Shown piece by piece: positions 11,237 to 19,902 of a DNA stretch of 43,497 nucleotides; the first letter of the stretch is position 1; each line of letters begins with the position of its first letter. The DNA is taken from contig JAAWGB010000009.1 of assembly GCA_022795075.1 (NCBI GenBank), positions 1 to 43,497 on the forward strand, in the 5' to 3' direction. Under the pieces are notes generated by a model that was not told the DNA's origin, made no database searches, and saw nothing but the letters and a program-made list of their open reading frames with translations. Source of the DNA: Clostridia bacterium. GTDB lineage: Bacteria; Bacillota; Clostridia; TANB77; CAG-508. The translations under genes and the position numbers were made by a program.

Positions 11237-11800
11237 TTACCCCTTTCCCTTTTTGGCTCTTAAGAAGATAAGTTGTACTCTTCCATATTTTCTTTCGTCT
11301 ATGATTTCTATTTCTAATTGCTTAAATTGTTCTTTTATTCTTTTTTCTTGATCTGTTTCAACTATTATGATACTGTCTTGTTTGATTAACTGTCTTTGTA
11401 TTATCATTTTAATCGCAAGATACGCATCATCTGTTTGGTATGGTGGGTCTATATATAGAATGTCTAATTTTTCTTTGATTTTTGTTTGTAAGATTTCTTC
11501 GTAATCCATTTGATAGATTTCAATTTGTTCTTTTGTATGTGTTTTTTCTATGTTTTTTTTGATGATTTCTACTGCTTGTTTGGAGTTGTCACATAGTATT
11601 GCTTTTTTGGCTCCTCTACTAACTGCCTCGATTCCACATGCTCCACTTCCTGCAAATAAGTCTAAAAAGATGCTGTCTTTTATGCTAAATTGAATGATAT
11701 TGAATAAAGATTCTCTTACTCTATCTAATGTTGGTCTTGTGTTTTCTCCTTCTAATGTATATAATTTTGTTCCCTTTGCTTTTCCACCTATTATTCTCAT
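11237..11800 (-). CDS. rsmD: 16S rRNA (guanine966-N2)-methyltransferase RsmD
   Basis: SAM-dependent methyltransferase that modifies G966 (E. coli numbering) of 16S rRNA during 30S assembly. All family motifs are present in 187 residues: MRIIGGKAKGTKL at the N-terminus, TRPTLDRVRESLFNII, the SAM-binding LDLFAGSGACGIEAVSRG near residue 45, and the catalytic DPPY near residue 118. The length is normal. It is followed 3 bases later by the coiled-coil gene at 10730. The coaD gene that often follows rsmD in Firmicutes is not present here. Confidence 0.95.
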   Translation of the reverse strand: MRIIGGKAKGTKLYTLEGENTRPTLDRVRESLFNIIQFSIKDSIFLDLFAGSGACGIEAVSRGAKKAILCDNSKQAVEIIKKNIEKTHTKEQIEIYQMDYEEILQTKIKEKLDILYIDPPYQTDDAYLAIKMIIQRQLIKQDSIIIVETDQEKRIKEQFKQLEIEIIDERKYGRVQLIFLRAKKGKG

Positions 11801-11974
11801 ATTTTGCCTCTCTTTTGATACTATTATTTTATTCTTTTTTTGGATAATGTCAATAGTATTTACTGAAATGTAACATACATTTAACAGTTCTGTAATATAC
11901 CTTCTATTTTGTTACATTTTTCTATTTTAAGTGCTAAAAACATTATGTTTCTAACAAAAATACACTTCTCTATA

Positions 11975-12169
11975 CTGTCAACCTAACCTATTATCTTAAA
12001 AAGGAAAACAGTGAATTGAAAGTAATTAAGAATAGAAATTATTAATTCCTTTTATGGAAAGAGTTCACGCCTTTGGCGTGGAAGGGTGCCATAAAATGAA
12101 TTTAGAATTTCTTCGAAAATTACTTGAACGAACTGTCTTCCTTTTTAAGATAATACGTTAGGTTGACAG
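11975..12169. repeat. Variable-arm hairpin element, copy 1
   Basis: A 195-nt foldback. The outer arms start CTGTCAACCTAAC on the left and end GTTAGGTTGACAG on the right, and pair over 38 bp with two mismatches. Inside are stems AGTAATT/AATTACT, an AT-rich stem ending TTTTATGG/CCATAAAA, and an apical hairpin CACGCC-TTT-GGCGTG followed by GAAGGGTG. The core is shared with copies at 16096, 24882 and 37870, but the outer arms are not. It occupies most of the 506-base gap between rsmD and divIVA. Confidence 0.85.
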
Positions 12170-12306
12170 AAATTCTAGTTTCTTTCATATCTTATTTGTA
12201 TTCTTAATTAGAATATCTTGTATAAAAAATTAAAAATTTTACCTCAATAATAAAAAACCACCTACTTTCATAGATAGTTTCTCTTTTGTATGAATTCATT
12301 ATTTGA

Positions 12307-12762
12307 TTAAACATCTTCTTTATTAACATCTTTTAATAATTCCAATTGAGATATCAATAAAGATTCCATTTTAGCTTTATAAATATCAAATTGTTTCTTA
12401 ACATCTTCCAATTCTTTTTTCTTAGCTACAATTTCATTGTCTAAATCACCCACTTGTTTTTGGGCAGTTCCTTTTGCCTCATTAATAATTTGTTCAGCTT
12501 GTTGTTTAGCCACTTTTTTTACATCTTCTGCTGTTGTTTGAGCCATTACCAATGTGTTTTGCAATGTTTCTTCTATTGTTTTATAGTGTTCTAAACTCTT
12601 TGTTAATTCGTCTACTTTTGACTTTAATTCTGTAGCCTCTTTATAATTTTTTGAATAATCTGCTGTTAAATCATCCAAAAAATCATCCACTTCTTCTACA
12701 CTATATCCATTCATCATTTGTTTTGAAAATTTTTTATTTTCAATATCTAATGGTGTTATCAT
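12307..12762 (-). CDS. divIVA: DivIVA-domain cell division protein
   Basis: Coiled-coil protein that recognises curved membrane at poles and septa and recruits division or sporulation partners. The N-terminal membrane-binding segment ITPLDIENKKFSKQM-NGYSVEEVDDFLD (residues 2-30) is typical; the remainder to residue 151 is coiled coil. It lies 24 bases after the sepF stop in the same direction, an arrangement common in Firmicutes. The start ATG is preceded by AAGGAGGAAA. Confidence 0.93.
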   Translation of the reverse strand: MITPLDIENKKFSKQMMNGYSVEEVDDFLDDLTADYSKNYKEATELKSKVDELTKSLEHYKTIEETLQNTLVMAQTTAEDVKKVAKQQAEQIINEAKGTAQKQVGDLDNEIVAKKKELEDVKKQFDIYKAKMESLLISQLELLKDVNKEDV

Positions 12763-12786
12763 TTTTTCCTCCTTGAATAAACCAAA

Positions 12787-13278
12787 TTAGTTGACTCCGT
12801 TGTTTTTTAACCATGAAACAGAAAGTTTACTTTTCATTTCTTCTCTTGCCATTTCATTTGTAATTTCATAATTAGATGGTGCCACCAAAAAGATAGAATT
12901 TGATACTTTTTGAATATATCCATCTAAAGCATAAACACCACCACTAATAAAGTCTACTATTCTTCTTGCTACTTCTTTATTTACATATTCTAAATTAACA
13001 ATTACAGATTTTTTTTCTTTTAAAAAGCTACAAATTTCATCTGATTGTTCAAAATTGGTAGGTTGTGAAATCACCATTTGAATCGCATTTGCATTTGCTT
13101 GTGGCATAGCTACCACTTTATCTTTATTATTTTTTCTTCCAAATAATTTTTTATCTTCTACCTCTACTTCTTCTTCCTCATCTTCATAATCATACGCATT
13201 TTCTTCATCATATTCTTCCTCTTCTACAGCGTCCATTCCAAATAATCCCCATACTTTATCCATTAATGCTCCTGACAT
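12787..13278 (-). CDS. sepF: Cell division protein SepF
   Basis: SepF polymerises into rings, bundles FtsZ filaments and tethers them to the membrane through an N-terminal amphipathic helix. Here MSGALMDKVWGLFGM (1-15) is that helix. An acidic linker rich in Glu, Asp and Tyr (18-45) follows, then the conserved globular domain from about 65. Landmarks are VISQPTNFEQSDEICSFL, VIVNLEYVNKEVARRIVDFISGG near residue 95, and the end IFLVAPSNYEIT. The length is 163 residues. TAGGAGG precedes the ATG. It sits between the HlyD-like gene and divIVA. Confidence 0.95.
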   Translation of the reverse strand: MSGALMDKVWGLFGMDAVEEEEYDEENAYDYEDEEEEVEVEDKKLFGRKNNKDKVVAMPQANANAIQMVISQPTNFEQSDEICSFLKEKKSVIVNLEYVNKEVARRIVDFISGGVYALDGYIQKVSNSIFLVAPSNYEITNEMAREEMKSKLSVSWLKNNGVN

Positions 13279-13401
13279 AAAAAAACCTCCTAAATTACTT
13301 CCTTTGTTTATTTTTATTAAGTATCTACTTTTTTTACAAGATTGTCAATATTTTTTACCAATGTTATTATTTTTTAATATTTCTGTAATATTTTCGTAAC
13401 A

Positions 13402-14679
13402 CTATTGAACATCTTCCAAATTTGGATTTAATAATATTTCATCATAAATTGATACCTTTTTATATTTTGCTATTTCTTCATTTGAAAAACCTAATTGTTT
13501 TAATTCTTCTGTAGAATAGGTTTCTACAATAGAATATTTTTCTCCTTGTTTTTTTATTTTGACTAACATTTTACTCAAATAACCAGCACGATTTCTAACC
13601 ACATAATGTAAGTCATCCATTGTAACAATTGCTTGATTTGGCACTTTTAATCCAGAGTCATCCCACCAAATTAAGTCAAATGTAATTTTTCTATAATTAA
13701 TTAATTCTTCTATCTGTTTTTCTATTTTTAATATTAAAACTACTTCTTCTTCATTTTCTTTAAAAATATTAGTTATTTCTGCTGGTATTTCCGTATTATT
13801 TGATAATCTAACTTTAATGGTTTTTCCTACCTCTGCATTTTTTGTCTCTTCTGAAGAAGAAACTGTTACAATGTAACAGGAAAAATTATCAATTACTTTT
13901 CCACTTTCTTCACTTGTCGCTACTAATTTTCCTGTTTTTAAGTTCAAACTTTCTAAGTATTCTTTACTTAGTGAACTAAAATTTTCAGGTGTCAATGTTT
14001 CTTCTAAGCCATCTACTTTGTATGACACAATTCCACTCATTGGTGCTGTTACATATTCTGCACCAGAATTTAGCTGGCTTTCATATCCTCTTCTTTCTTC
14101 AATTAATTGATTTAAATATGAACCTTTTGGACTTAAATCCCCTGCAATTTGTGCCTTTTTTGTTACTAAATCATTAATTGTTTTCTTATATTCTGTCAAT
14201 TTTGTACTATCTTGTATTTGATTAATATCTGCCACTTTTTCATCAATTTGATTTTCTAATAATTTCATGTCTGAATTAAATAAACTGGTATCATTTAGCA
14301 TGACTTCTTGTATTTTATTATCTAATTCTTCTATTTTCTTTTTTAGGTTTTCTTCATTGGAACTATAATAACGAAAAATATTCTCTTCTTTAGCTGCTCT
14401 TTCCCCTTCTGACTTAATTTGCATCATTCCATTTTTATAATTTTCGCCTCTTACTACTTTTTCATCTCTAATGACATATCCAATAACCGTCTCTTCTTGA
14501 TAGAGTTTTCCTTCTTCAATGGTAAAAATGTTGGTTGGTTGTTTCACTAACAAATAAATAGCATAAGCTACGTAAAATAAAATCGCAATTAAGGTAAGAT
14601 AGATGATTATTTTCTTCTTCTGTGAAGAAGATGAAACTTTTTTGGTTACTTTTTTATTTTTTTGCTCCAAGATTTTCAC
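13402..14679 (-). CDS. HlyD-like membrane protein next to sepF
   Basis: A 425-residue protein with a basic N-terminus, one membrane anchor (about 24-45, IIIYLTLIAILFYVAYAIYL), a coiled coil at about 105-185, and an extracytoplasmic lipoyl/barrel-sandwich part around YVTAPMSGIVSYKVDGLEETL. This is the adaptor (membrane-fusion) architecture. No transporter partner is nearby; the genomic link is to sepF and divIVA. A role in division or envelope assembly is therefore as likely as export (inference). The C-terminal 130 residues (VPNQAIVTMDDLHYVVRNRAG onward) are typical of these adaptors. It starts 11 bases past the miaA stop, so cotranscription with miaA is possible. Confidence 0.8.
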   Translation of the reverse strand: MKILEQKNKKVTKKVSSSSQKKKIIIYLTLIAILFYVAYAIYLLVKQPTNIFTIEEGKLYQEETVIGYVIRDEKVVRGENYKNGMMQIKSEGERAAKEENIFRYYSSNEENLKKKIEELDNKIQEVMLNDTSLFNSDMKLLENQIDEKVADINQIQDSTKLTEYKKTINDLVTKKAQIAGDLSPKGSYLNQLIEERRGYESQLNSGAEYVTAPMSGIVSYKVDGLEETLTPENFSSLSKEYLESLNLKTGKLVATSEESGKVIDNFSCYIVTVSSSEETKNAEVGKTIKVRLSNNTEIPAEITNIFKENEEEVVLILKIEKQIEELINYRKITFDLIWWDDSGLKVPNQAIVTMDDLHYVVRNRAGYLSKMLVKIKKQGEKYSIVETYSTEELKQLGFSNEEIAKYKKVSIYDEILLNPNLEDVQ

Positions 14680-14689
14680 CCTTTCTATA

Positions 14690-15601
14690 TTAAATATTTT
14701 CTAATATTTTGGCTATGTTTTCCTTTGTACTTGCTTGTCCTTCTAGCCATATGGTCTGCTTATTTTTTCGAAACCATGTCATTTGTCTTTTTGCATATCT
14801 TCTTGTTTCCATCTTTATCTTTTCAATCATTTCTTCTTGTGTCATTTTTCCTTCTAAGAAGGACACTACTTCTTTATAGCCTAATCCTTGCATGGCTGTT
14901 GGGAACTTTTGATGGTTTTTTAAAATTTCTTTTACTTCTTGTATTAGACCTTGTTTCATCATGATATCTACTCTTTTATTAATTCTATCATATAAAATTT
15001 CTCTGTCCCATTTTAAAGCATATACTTGATAATCATATTCTACAGGATTTTTCCTTGATTCTATTTCTTGTTCTGTTTTTGTCTTTTTGGTTGCTTGGTA
15101 TATTTCTAATATTCTTAGAATTCTTTTTTGGTCATTTGAACTAATCTTTTGAACCGCTAATGGATCTATGTTTTTGGCTTCTTGGTATAATTTTTCTAAA
15201 CCTTCGGTTTCTACTCTTTCTTCTAATTTTTTTCGATATTGTTCATCAAATTCAATATTAGGATATTCTATTTCATAAATTAAACTATCAATGTAAAGTC
15301 CAGTTCCTCCTACAATAATTGGAAACTTGCCTTTTTTTATAATTTCTTCAATAGCTTGTTTGGCATCTTTTTTATAATCTGCTACACTATATCGCTTTTC
15401 AGGAGAAACAAAATCTAATAAATAATGTTTGATTCCTTGTCTTTCTTCTAGGGTCGGCTTAGCTGTTCCAATATTCATTTCTTGGTAAATTTGCATGGAA
15501 TCAGCTGATACAATTTCTCCGTCTATTTTTTTGGCTAATTCAATTGATAAACTTGTCTTTCCAGATGCAGTTGGACCTGCTATTACAATTACTTTTTTCA
15601 T
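14690..15601 (-). CDS. miaA: tRNA dimethylallyltransferase MiaA
   Basis: Adds a dimethylallyl group to N6 of A37 in tRNAs that read codons starting with U. The 303-residue protein has the P-loop IAGPTASGKTSLS (7-19), DGEIVSADSMQIYQEMNIGTAKP as two adjacent conserved blocks, IVGGTGLYIDSL near residue 100, and RRYAKRQMTWFR near 270. The length is normal. An 11-base gap separates it from the upstream membrane-protein gene. The gene order mutL, membrane protein, miaA matches the frequent mutL-miaA linkage in bacteria. Confidence 0.97.
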   Translation of the reverse strand: MKKVIVIAGPTASGKTSLSIELAKKIDGEIVSADSMQIYQEMNIGTAKPTLEERQGIKHYLLDFVSPEKRYSVADYKKDAKQAIEEIIKKGKFPIIVGGTGLYIDSLIYEIEYPNIEFDEQYRKKLEERVETEGLEKLYQEAKNIDPLAVQKISSNDQKRILRILEIYQATKKTKTEQEIESRKNPVEYDYQVYALKWDREILYDRINKRVDIMMKQGLIQEVKEILKNHQKFPTAMQGLGYKEVVSFLEGKMTQEEMIEKIKMETRRYAKRQMTWFRKNKQTIWLEGQASTKENIAKILENI

Positions 15602-15611
15602 TTTGCTCTCC

Positions 15612-16043
15612 TTATTGTTTCATGGCTTGATATACTTTCCATATTCCTTCTTGTGTTTCTTTCATATACCCTATTTCAAAAATAAGACATAGCATAAATA
15701 GGATTACTAATATTACTACTCTTTTTACTAATATTGGCTTTTCTATTTCATTTTCTTTTAGTTTATCTATTATTTTTCCAATTTGTGGTAAAATGATAAT
15801 TCCATTGATGCCTGAAAAAATGGCTACTATGATGTTTTGTACTTGTTTTTGCATGGTTATATTTTCATAAGTAAATTGATTTTTGGTTGTTTGAAAAATA
15901 GTTAATGTAATAAGATAGGTAAGGATTGTTCCTACTAAAATGATTCCTACTTTTTTGGTTTTTTCAATAAAGCCTAAACTTTGCCAAGTCCAAGCTATTA
16001 GTATAAAATAAATAGCGATTGTAACAATTAGGATAAATGCCAT
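15612..16043 (-). CDS. Small membrane protein, four TM helices
   Basis: An unrecognised protein of 143 residues with four hydrophobic segments (about 2-20, 32-52, 72-92, 108-128) joined by short charged loops. The third contains VAIFSGINGIIILPQIGKI. The position between mutL and miaA suggests cotranscription with miaA. No catalytic motif is visible. Hairpin element copy 2 lies just upstream. Confidence 0.75.
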   Translation of the reverse strand: MAFILIVTIAIYFILIAWTWQSLGFIEKTKKVGIILVGTILTYLITLTIFQTTKNQFTYENITMQKQVQNIIVAIFSGINGIIILPQIGKIIDKLKENEIEKPILVKRVVILVILFMLCLIFEIGYMKETQEGIWKVYQAMKQ

Positions 16044-16095
16044 TTTTCTATCTCCTTAAACTTATGTATCTTCTATTACTTTTTAAGTTACTCTT

Positions 16096-16286
16096 GTCAT
16101 CTTATTGTATTTTATAAAAAAGGAAAACCGTGAATGGAAAGTAATTGAAGTAGAAATTTTTAATTCATTTTAGGCAAAAACTTCACTCCTTTGGCGTGGA
16201 AGGGTGCCATAAAATGGATTTAGAATTTCTCTAAAAATTAGCTTGACCGAGCGTTTTTCCTTTTTTATAAAATACAATAGGATGAC
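16096..16286. repeat. Variable-arm hairpin element, copy 2
   Basis: A 191-nt foldback with the same core as copy 1, including CTTTGGCGTGGAAGGGTGCC and CCATAAAATG. Its outer arms GTCATCTTATTG...AAAAAAGGAAAA and the complementary TTTTCCTTTTTTATAAAATAC...GATGAC share almost nothing with the other copies. It lies 17 bases past the mutL stop and may act as the mutL terminator (inference). Confidence 0.85.
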
Positions 16287-16303
16287 CGTTTATCTAAAAA
16301 GCA

Positions 16304-18934
16304 TTATTTTCTTGCAAATTTTTTTTCAATATCATATTTGGTCATTTTAATTACTGTCGGTCTTCCATGTGGGCAAGTAAATGGATTTGGTAATTCTAAT
16401 AATTTGTCCATTAAAGCCTCTACTTCTTTTTCATCTAATGCCATATTAGCTTTTACTGCTGCTTTACAAGCCACTGTTGCAATAAACTTTTCTTCTTTTT
16501 CTTGTTTGGCTGTTCTTGCTACTGTATTAATTTCATCTAATGTTTCTAAAAATAACTCTTTTGTATTTAAGTTTATACACACTGTTGGTACACCATTTAA
16601 TTTTATTGTATTGTCTCCAAATTCCTCTAAGCTAAATCCTGCTTGTTCAAACATAGCCATATTTTCTTTGGCAATATCCATTTCTTTATGTGACAAAGTC
16701 ATAATATCTGGTAATAATAGCATTTGAGAATCTTTATTTTGGTCACTATAGTAATTTTTCTTTACTTTTTCATACATAATTCTTTCATGTGCTGCATGTT
16801 GGTCTAAGATGTACATTTCTTTATCGATTTCTAGAATAATATATGTTTTAAATACCACACCTACAAATTTATAAGTCGGCTTTTGAAATTGTTCTGTTTC
16901 TTCCCATACTGATAGATTATCTTTTATTAAATCTACAGCACTTGTTTTTTGTTGTTCTTGCTTTTGCTTTTCTTCTATTTGCTTTTGTGTTTCGATTGGC
17001 AATTTTCCAAACATTTTAGCATACATTTCATTAAAATCTTGCGGATTGTCATTCAAATCTTGCATTTTTTGTTTGATTTCTTCAAATTCTTTTTGAATCT
17101 CAGGGTCATCCATCGTTTCTATTACATCTTCTATTTTGTTGTCTTCTTCAAATATCTCATCTGCTTGTTCATTTAATTCTTCCACTTTTTTAATTAGTTC
17201 ATCTTGACTTAATTGCTCTTCTTCTAAGTTTTCACTTTCAAGCTGACTATTTTGTTCTTCTTGTTGTTTCTCCTCTATCACTCCATCAAGTAATTGCATG
17301 TCTTGTTTATCTTGAATAATTGGTAATGTTTCTTTGGTAGTTGATGCAACTTCTATCATTTCATCTTGTTGTTGAGAAACATTTAAGATTTCTTTTTGCA
17401 TTTGCTCAAGTGGCAAGATTTCTTCGGTTCTTGTATCAAGAGTTTTTATTTCTTTTGGTGTTTCTTTAGCAGATACCATATCTTTTGATATTTCATTTAT
17501 ATTTTCTATTTCTTCTAATACTATTTTTTTCGCTTCTTGATTATTTTCTTCTTGACTATCTTCTTGTTTTTTAGGTACTTCCAATTGATACTGGGTTTCT
17601 ACATCTGCTAAACCAATTGCTGGCTTAATATTTTTTTCTTCTAGTTCTTTTACTATTTTTTGTTTCATTTCTTTTAATTGCTTTAGAACATCTGATGTAT
17701 CAATTGGCTCTCCTACTTTTTTTGGTTCTTCTATAGCTAATTCTTGTTTATTTAATACCTCTTCTATATGATTGGTTTTTATATTACTTTCTTCTTGTGT
17801 ATATTTTTCAATTTGTTTTTCATTTTGCTTTCTAAATCCAAATAGTCCACTATTACTTGTATTTTCTTTTTTGCTGTCTCTTATCATTTTTAATCTTTCT
17901 TCAAAGCTTACTTCTCTAGGATTAGCACTTGTGTTTACTACTAATTCACTTTTTAACAAAGTATCTTTTATACCATGATAAATTGATTGAAATATTTTAT
18001 TTTCTTCTTCAAAACGTACCTCTAATTTTGCTGGATGAACATTTACATCCACTTTTGCTGGATTCATTTCAATATTTAATACGACAAATCCAAATTTTCC
18101 AATTGGTATCAAACCTTTGTAAGCTTGCTCTGTTGCTGCTGTTAGTGTTTTGTCTTTAATATATCTTTTATTTACGAAAAATAGTTGATTCGAACGATTA
18201 GACCTTGCTATTTCTGGTTTTCCAATCACACCACAAATAGTAATATCTTCATATTGGTAATTAACTTCCATGATGCCATTTGCTACATCTTTTCCATAAA
18301 TACTATAGATAACACTTTTTAAATCTCCATTTCCATTTGTTTGTATAACTGTTTTTCCTGTATTAATCAATTTTATTGCAATATTAGGATGAACTAATGC
18401 AATTCTTGTAATAACATCTTCTATATAACCAGATTCTGTATAATCCTTTTTTAAGAATTTATATCTTACAGGTGTATTAAAAAATAAGTTTCTAACAATA
18501 ATAGAGGTTCCTACTTGGCAACCTACTTCTTCTCTTTCTAAAATATCGCCACCTTCTACTACAATTTTATAACCAGTTTGTTGCTCTTGTGTTTTGGCTA
18601 TCATTTCTATTCTACTAATTGCTGCAATACTGGCCAATGCCTCTCCTCTAAACCCCATTGAGGTTACCATATCTAAGTCGCCTGCCGATCTTATTTTACT
18701 AGTGGCATGTCTTTCAAAGGCTATTTCTAAATCATCTTGTGCAATTCCCTTTCCATTATCTGTTACTTTTATATATGAAATTCCTCCATTTTTAATTTCA
18801 ACTATTATGTTGCTGGCTCCTGCATCAATTGAATTTTCTAGCATTTCTTTTATAACAGATGCTGGTCTTTCAATTACTTCTCCAGCTGCTATTTTATTAA
18901 TGGTTAATTCATCTAATAATACTATATTTCCCAT
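16304..18934 (-). CDS. mutL: DNA mismatch repair protein MutL, long linker
   Basis: GHKL ATPase that couples MutS mismatch recognition to strand nicking. The N-terminal ATPase (about 1-330) has IAAGEVIERPASVIKE, ENSIDAGA, VTDNGKGI and MGFRGEALASI. The C-terminal dimerisation/endonuclease domain (about 690-876) has DQHAAHERIMYE, ATVACKAAVKAN and NPFTCPHGRPT, the metal-binding motifs of nicking MutL. The 876-residue length is well above the 600-670 usual in Firmicutes. The excess is an acidic, Glu/Gln-rich linker (about 350-680) full of EE and QQ runs. The ATG at 18934 follows AAAGAGGAAAAT. No mutS is in the window; it may lie elsewhere. Confidence 0.95.
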   Translation of the reverse strand: MGNIVLLDELTINKIAAGEVIERPASVIKEMLENSIDAGASNIIVEIKNGGISYIKVTDNGKGIAQDDLEIAFERHATSKIRSAGDLDMVTSMGFRGEALASIAAISRIEMIAKTQEQQTGYKIVVEGGDILEREEVGCQVGTSIIVRNLFFNTPVRYKFLKKDYTESGYIEDVITRIALVHPNIAIKLINTGKTVIQTNGNGDLKSVIYSIYGKDVANGIMEVNYQYEDITICGVIGKPEIARSNRSNQLFFVNKRYIKDKTLTAATEQAYKGLIPIGKFGFVVLNIEMNPAKVDVNVHPAKLEVRFEEENKIFQSIYHGIKDTLLKSELVVNTSANPREVSFEERLKMIRDSKKENTSNSGLFGFRKQNEKQIEKYTQEESNIKTNHIEEVLNKQELAIEEPKKVGEPIDTSDVLKQLKEMKQKIVKELEEKNIKPAIGLADVETQYQLEVPKKQEDSQEENNQEAKKIVLEEIENINEISKDMVSAKETPKEIKTLDTRTEEILPLEQMQKEILNVSQQQDEMIEVASTTKETLPIIQDKQDMQLLDGVIEEKQQEEQNSQLESENLEEEQLSQDELIKKVEELNEQADEIFEEDNKIEDVIETMDDPEIQKEFEEIKQKMQDLNDNPQDFNEMYAKMFGKLPIETQKQIEEKQKQEQQKTSAVDLIKDNLSVWEETEQFQKPTYKFVGVVFKTYIILEIDKEMYILDQHAAHERIMYEKVKKNYYSDQNKDSQMLLLPDIMTLSHKEMDIAKENMAMFEQAGFSLEEFGDNTIKLNGVPTVCINLNTKELFLETLDEINTVARTAKQEKEEKFIATVACKAAVKANMALDEKEVEALMDKLLELPNPFTCPHGRPTVIKMTKYDIEKKFARK

Positions 18935-19036
18935 TTGTTATTTTCCTCTTTCTTGTTTTTCTATCTTGGCTTTTATTATATCATTAGTTTTTTATTTTTG
19001 TATAGTTTTTTATAAAATTTTTTATTTATTATAAAA

Positions 19037-19065
19037 CAGACAAGACTCGTCTTGAGTCCTGTCTG
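19037..19065 (-). terminator. Terminator after the two-TM gene
   Basis: A stem CAGACAAGAC/GTCCTGTCTG with a 9-base loop. On the - strand it is followed by TTTTATAATAAA. It lies about 48 bases past the stop of the gene at 19113. Confidence 0.7.
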
Positions 19066-19112
19066 CTTTTCAATATATTCTATTGTGTTTTTCTCTGCCA
19101 TATAGTATTTTT

Positions 19113-19609
19113 TTACATTTTGCGTTTTTCTATTAATTCTTTGCATTCTTTGAGTTCTTTTTTTATCCACCATATAGCTATTGCTATTATTAAAACAAGG
19201 AATAATACCCAACAAATACTACTTAAGCTAATACCTTTGGGATATGGACGTTTTTTCAATCCATTTTTTTGTGCCACTAAAATTTGGCATTGAGCAGATT
19301 CATCAATAATATCAGAATTTTCTAATATCGCCACATATAACGTTTCACTATCTAATAAATAGTCGTAAAATTCTTGTATATCTTCAGGATTTTTCAAAGT
19401 TTTTTCTATCAAAGCCCCTTCCGTTTTATCAATAAGTGTATGGATACTTTTTTCAGCTTGCTTAACACTATCCGCTTCTATATAATTCCGGATATGTGTT
19501 TCAATTTGTGTATCAAATTGATTCATTCTTATTTTAGCCAAATCCCAAACAAATAGAAAACTTAAAACCCAAATACTTATGTAGTATAATAATTTCTTTT
19601 TTTACTCAT
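19113..19609 (-). pseudogene. Two-TM hypothetical gene with frameshift in an A7 tract
   Basis: The intact part is 142 codons from a TTG at 19541, ending in a membrane helix (SICWVLFLVLIIAIAIWW) and a basic tail. A better start is the ATG at 19609, with GAGGAGGAATTGAC upstream. That frame reads MSKKRNYYTT and stops. One extra A in the A7 tract (19597-19603) would join MSKKK to LLYYISIWVLSFLFVWDLAK, a second membrane helix, giving 165 residues with an extracytoplasmic helical domain between two anchors. The shift could be real decay, transcriptional slippage or a homopolymer error. The gene contains an in-frame CGG (19488-19490) where no +1 shift is needed: skipping the C would reach a stop three codons later. 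The function is unknown. Confidence 0.6.
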
Positions 19610-19770
19610 ATGTCAATTCCTCCTCATATAAAATAATTTTTGGCAGAGATCTACTTAATATATTTTTATTATACCATTAGTTTACATATTTTTCAATCTT
19701 TTATTCCATCACTCTTCTACACAAATTAAAAAATATATCAAATAACTTTAATAAAATAAAACAAAATGAA

Positions 19771-19863
19771 GTCACAGTTCACTGAAAATAAATTAGATGA
19801 TTCAAATCCTTACTAATATTGTTGTCTTTTGTAAATTCAAATGTTTCCTAGTAAACAGTAACA
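19771..19863. mobile_element. Short MITE derivative
   Basis: It begins CAGTTCACTGAAAATAAATT, identical to the left terminus of the complete MITE at 34192. It ends with TTGTTGTCTTTTGTAA, then GTAAACAGTAACA, like its right terminus. The 150-base centre is missing, so it looks like an internally deleted copy. It is non-coding. Confidence 0.7.
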
Positions 19864-19897
19864 AAACGGAACCAATTTTATTTTGATTCCGTGTTTT
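19863..19897 (-). terminator. Terminator of the secDF unit
   Basis: A stem ACGGAACCAA/TTGATTCCGT with one mismatch, a 7-base loop and a TTTTGTT tract on the - strand. It lies just past the secF stop, and the terminator tail coincides with the MITE end. Confidence 0.7.
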
Positions 19898-19902
19898 GTT
19901 TT

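Noticed and set aside
10668..11351. 227-codon + strand frame opposite the coiled-coil and rsmD genes
   Set aside because: Antisense shadow that begins inside REP B. Its Ser/Phe-rich composition is typical of the reverse of a Lys/Glu-rich coiled coil.
18976..19215. 79-codon frame overlapping the two-TM gene
   Set aside because: It lies in another frame of a better candidate, crosses the terminator at 19037-19065, and has no family or ribosome-site support.
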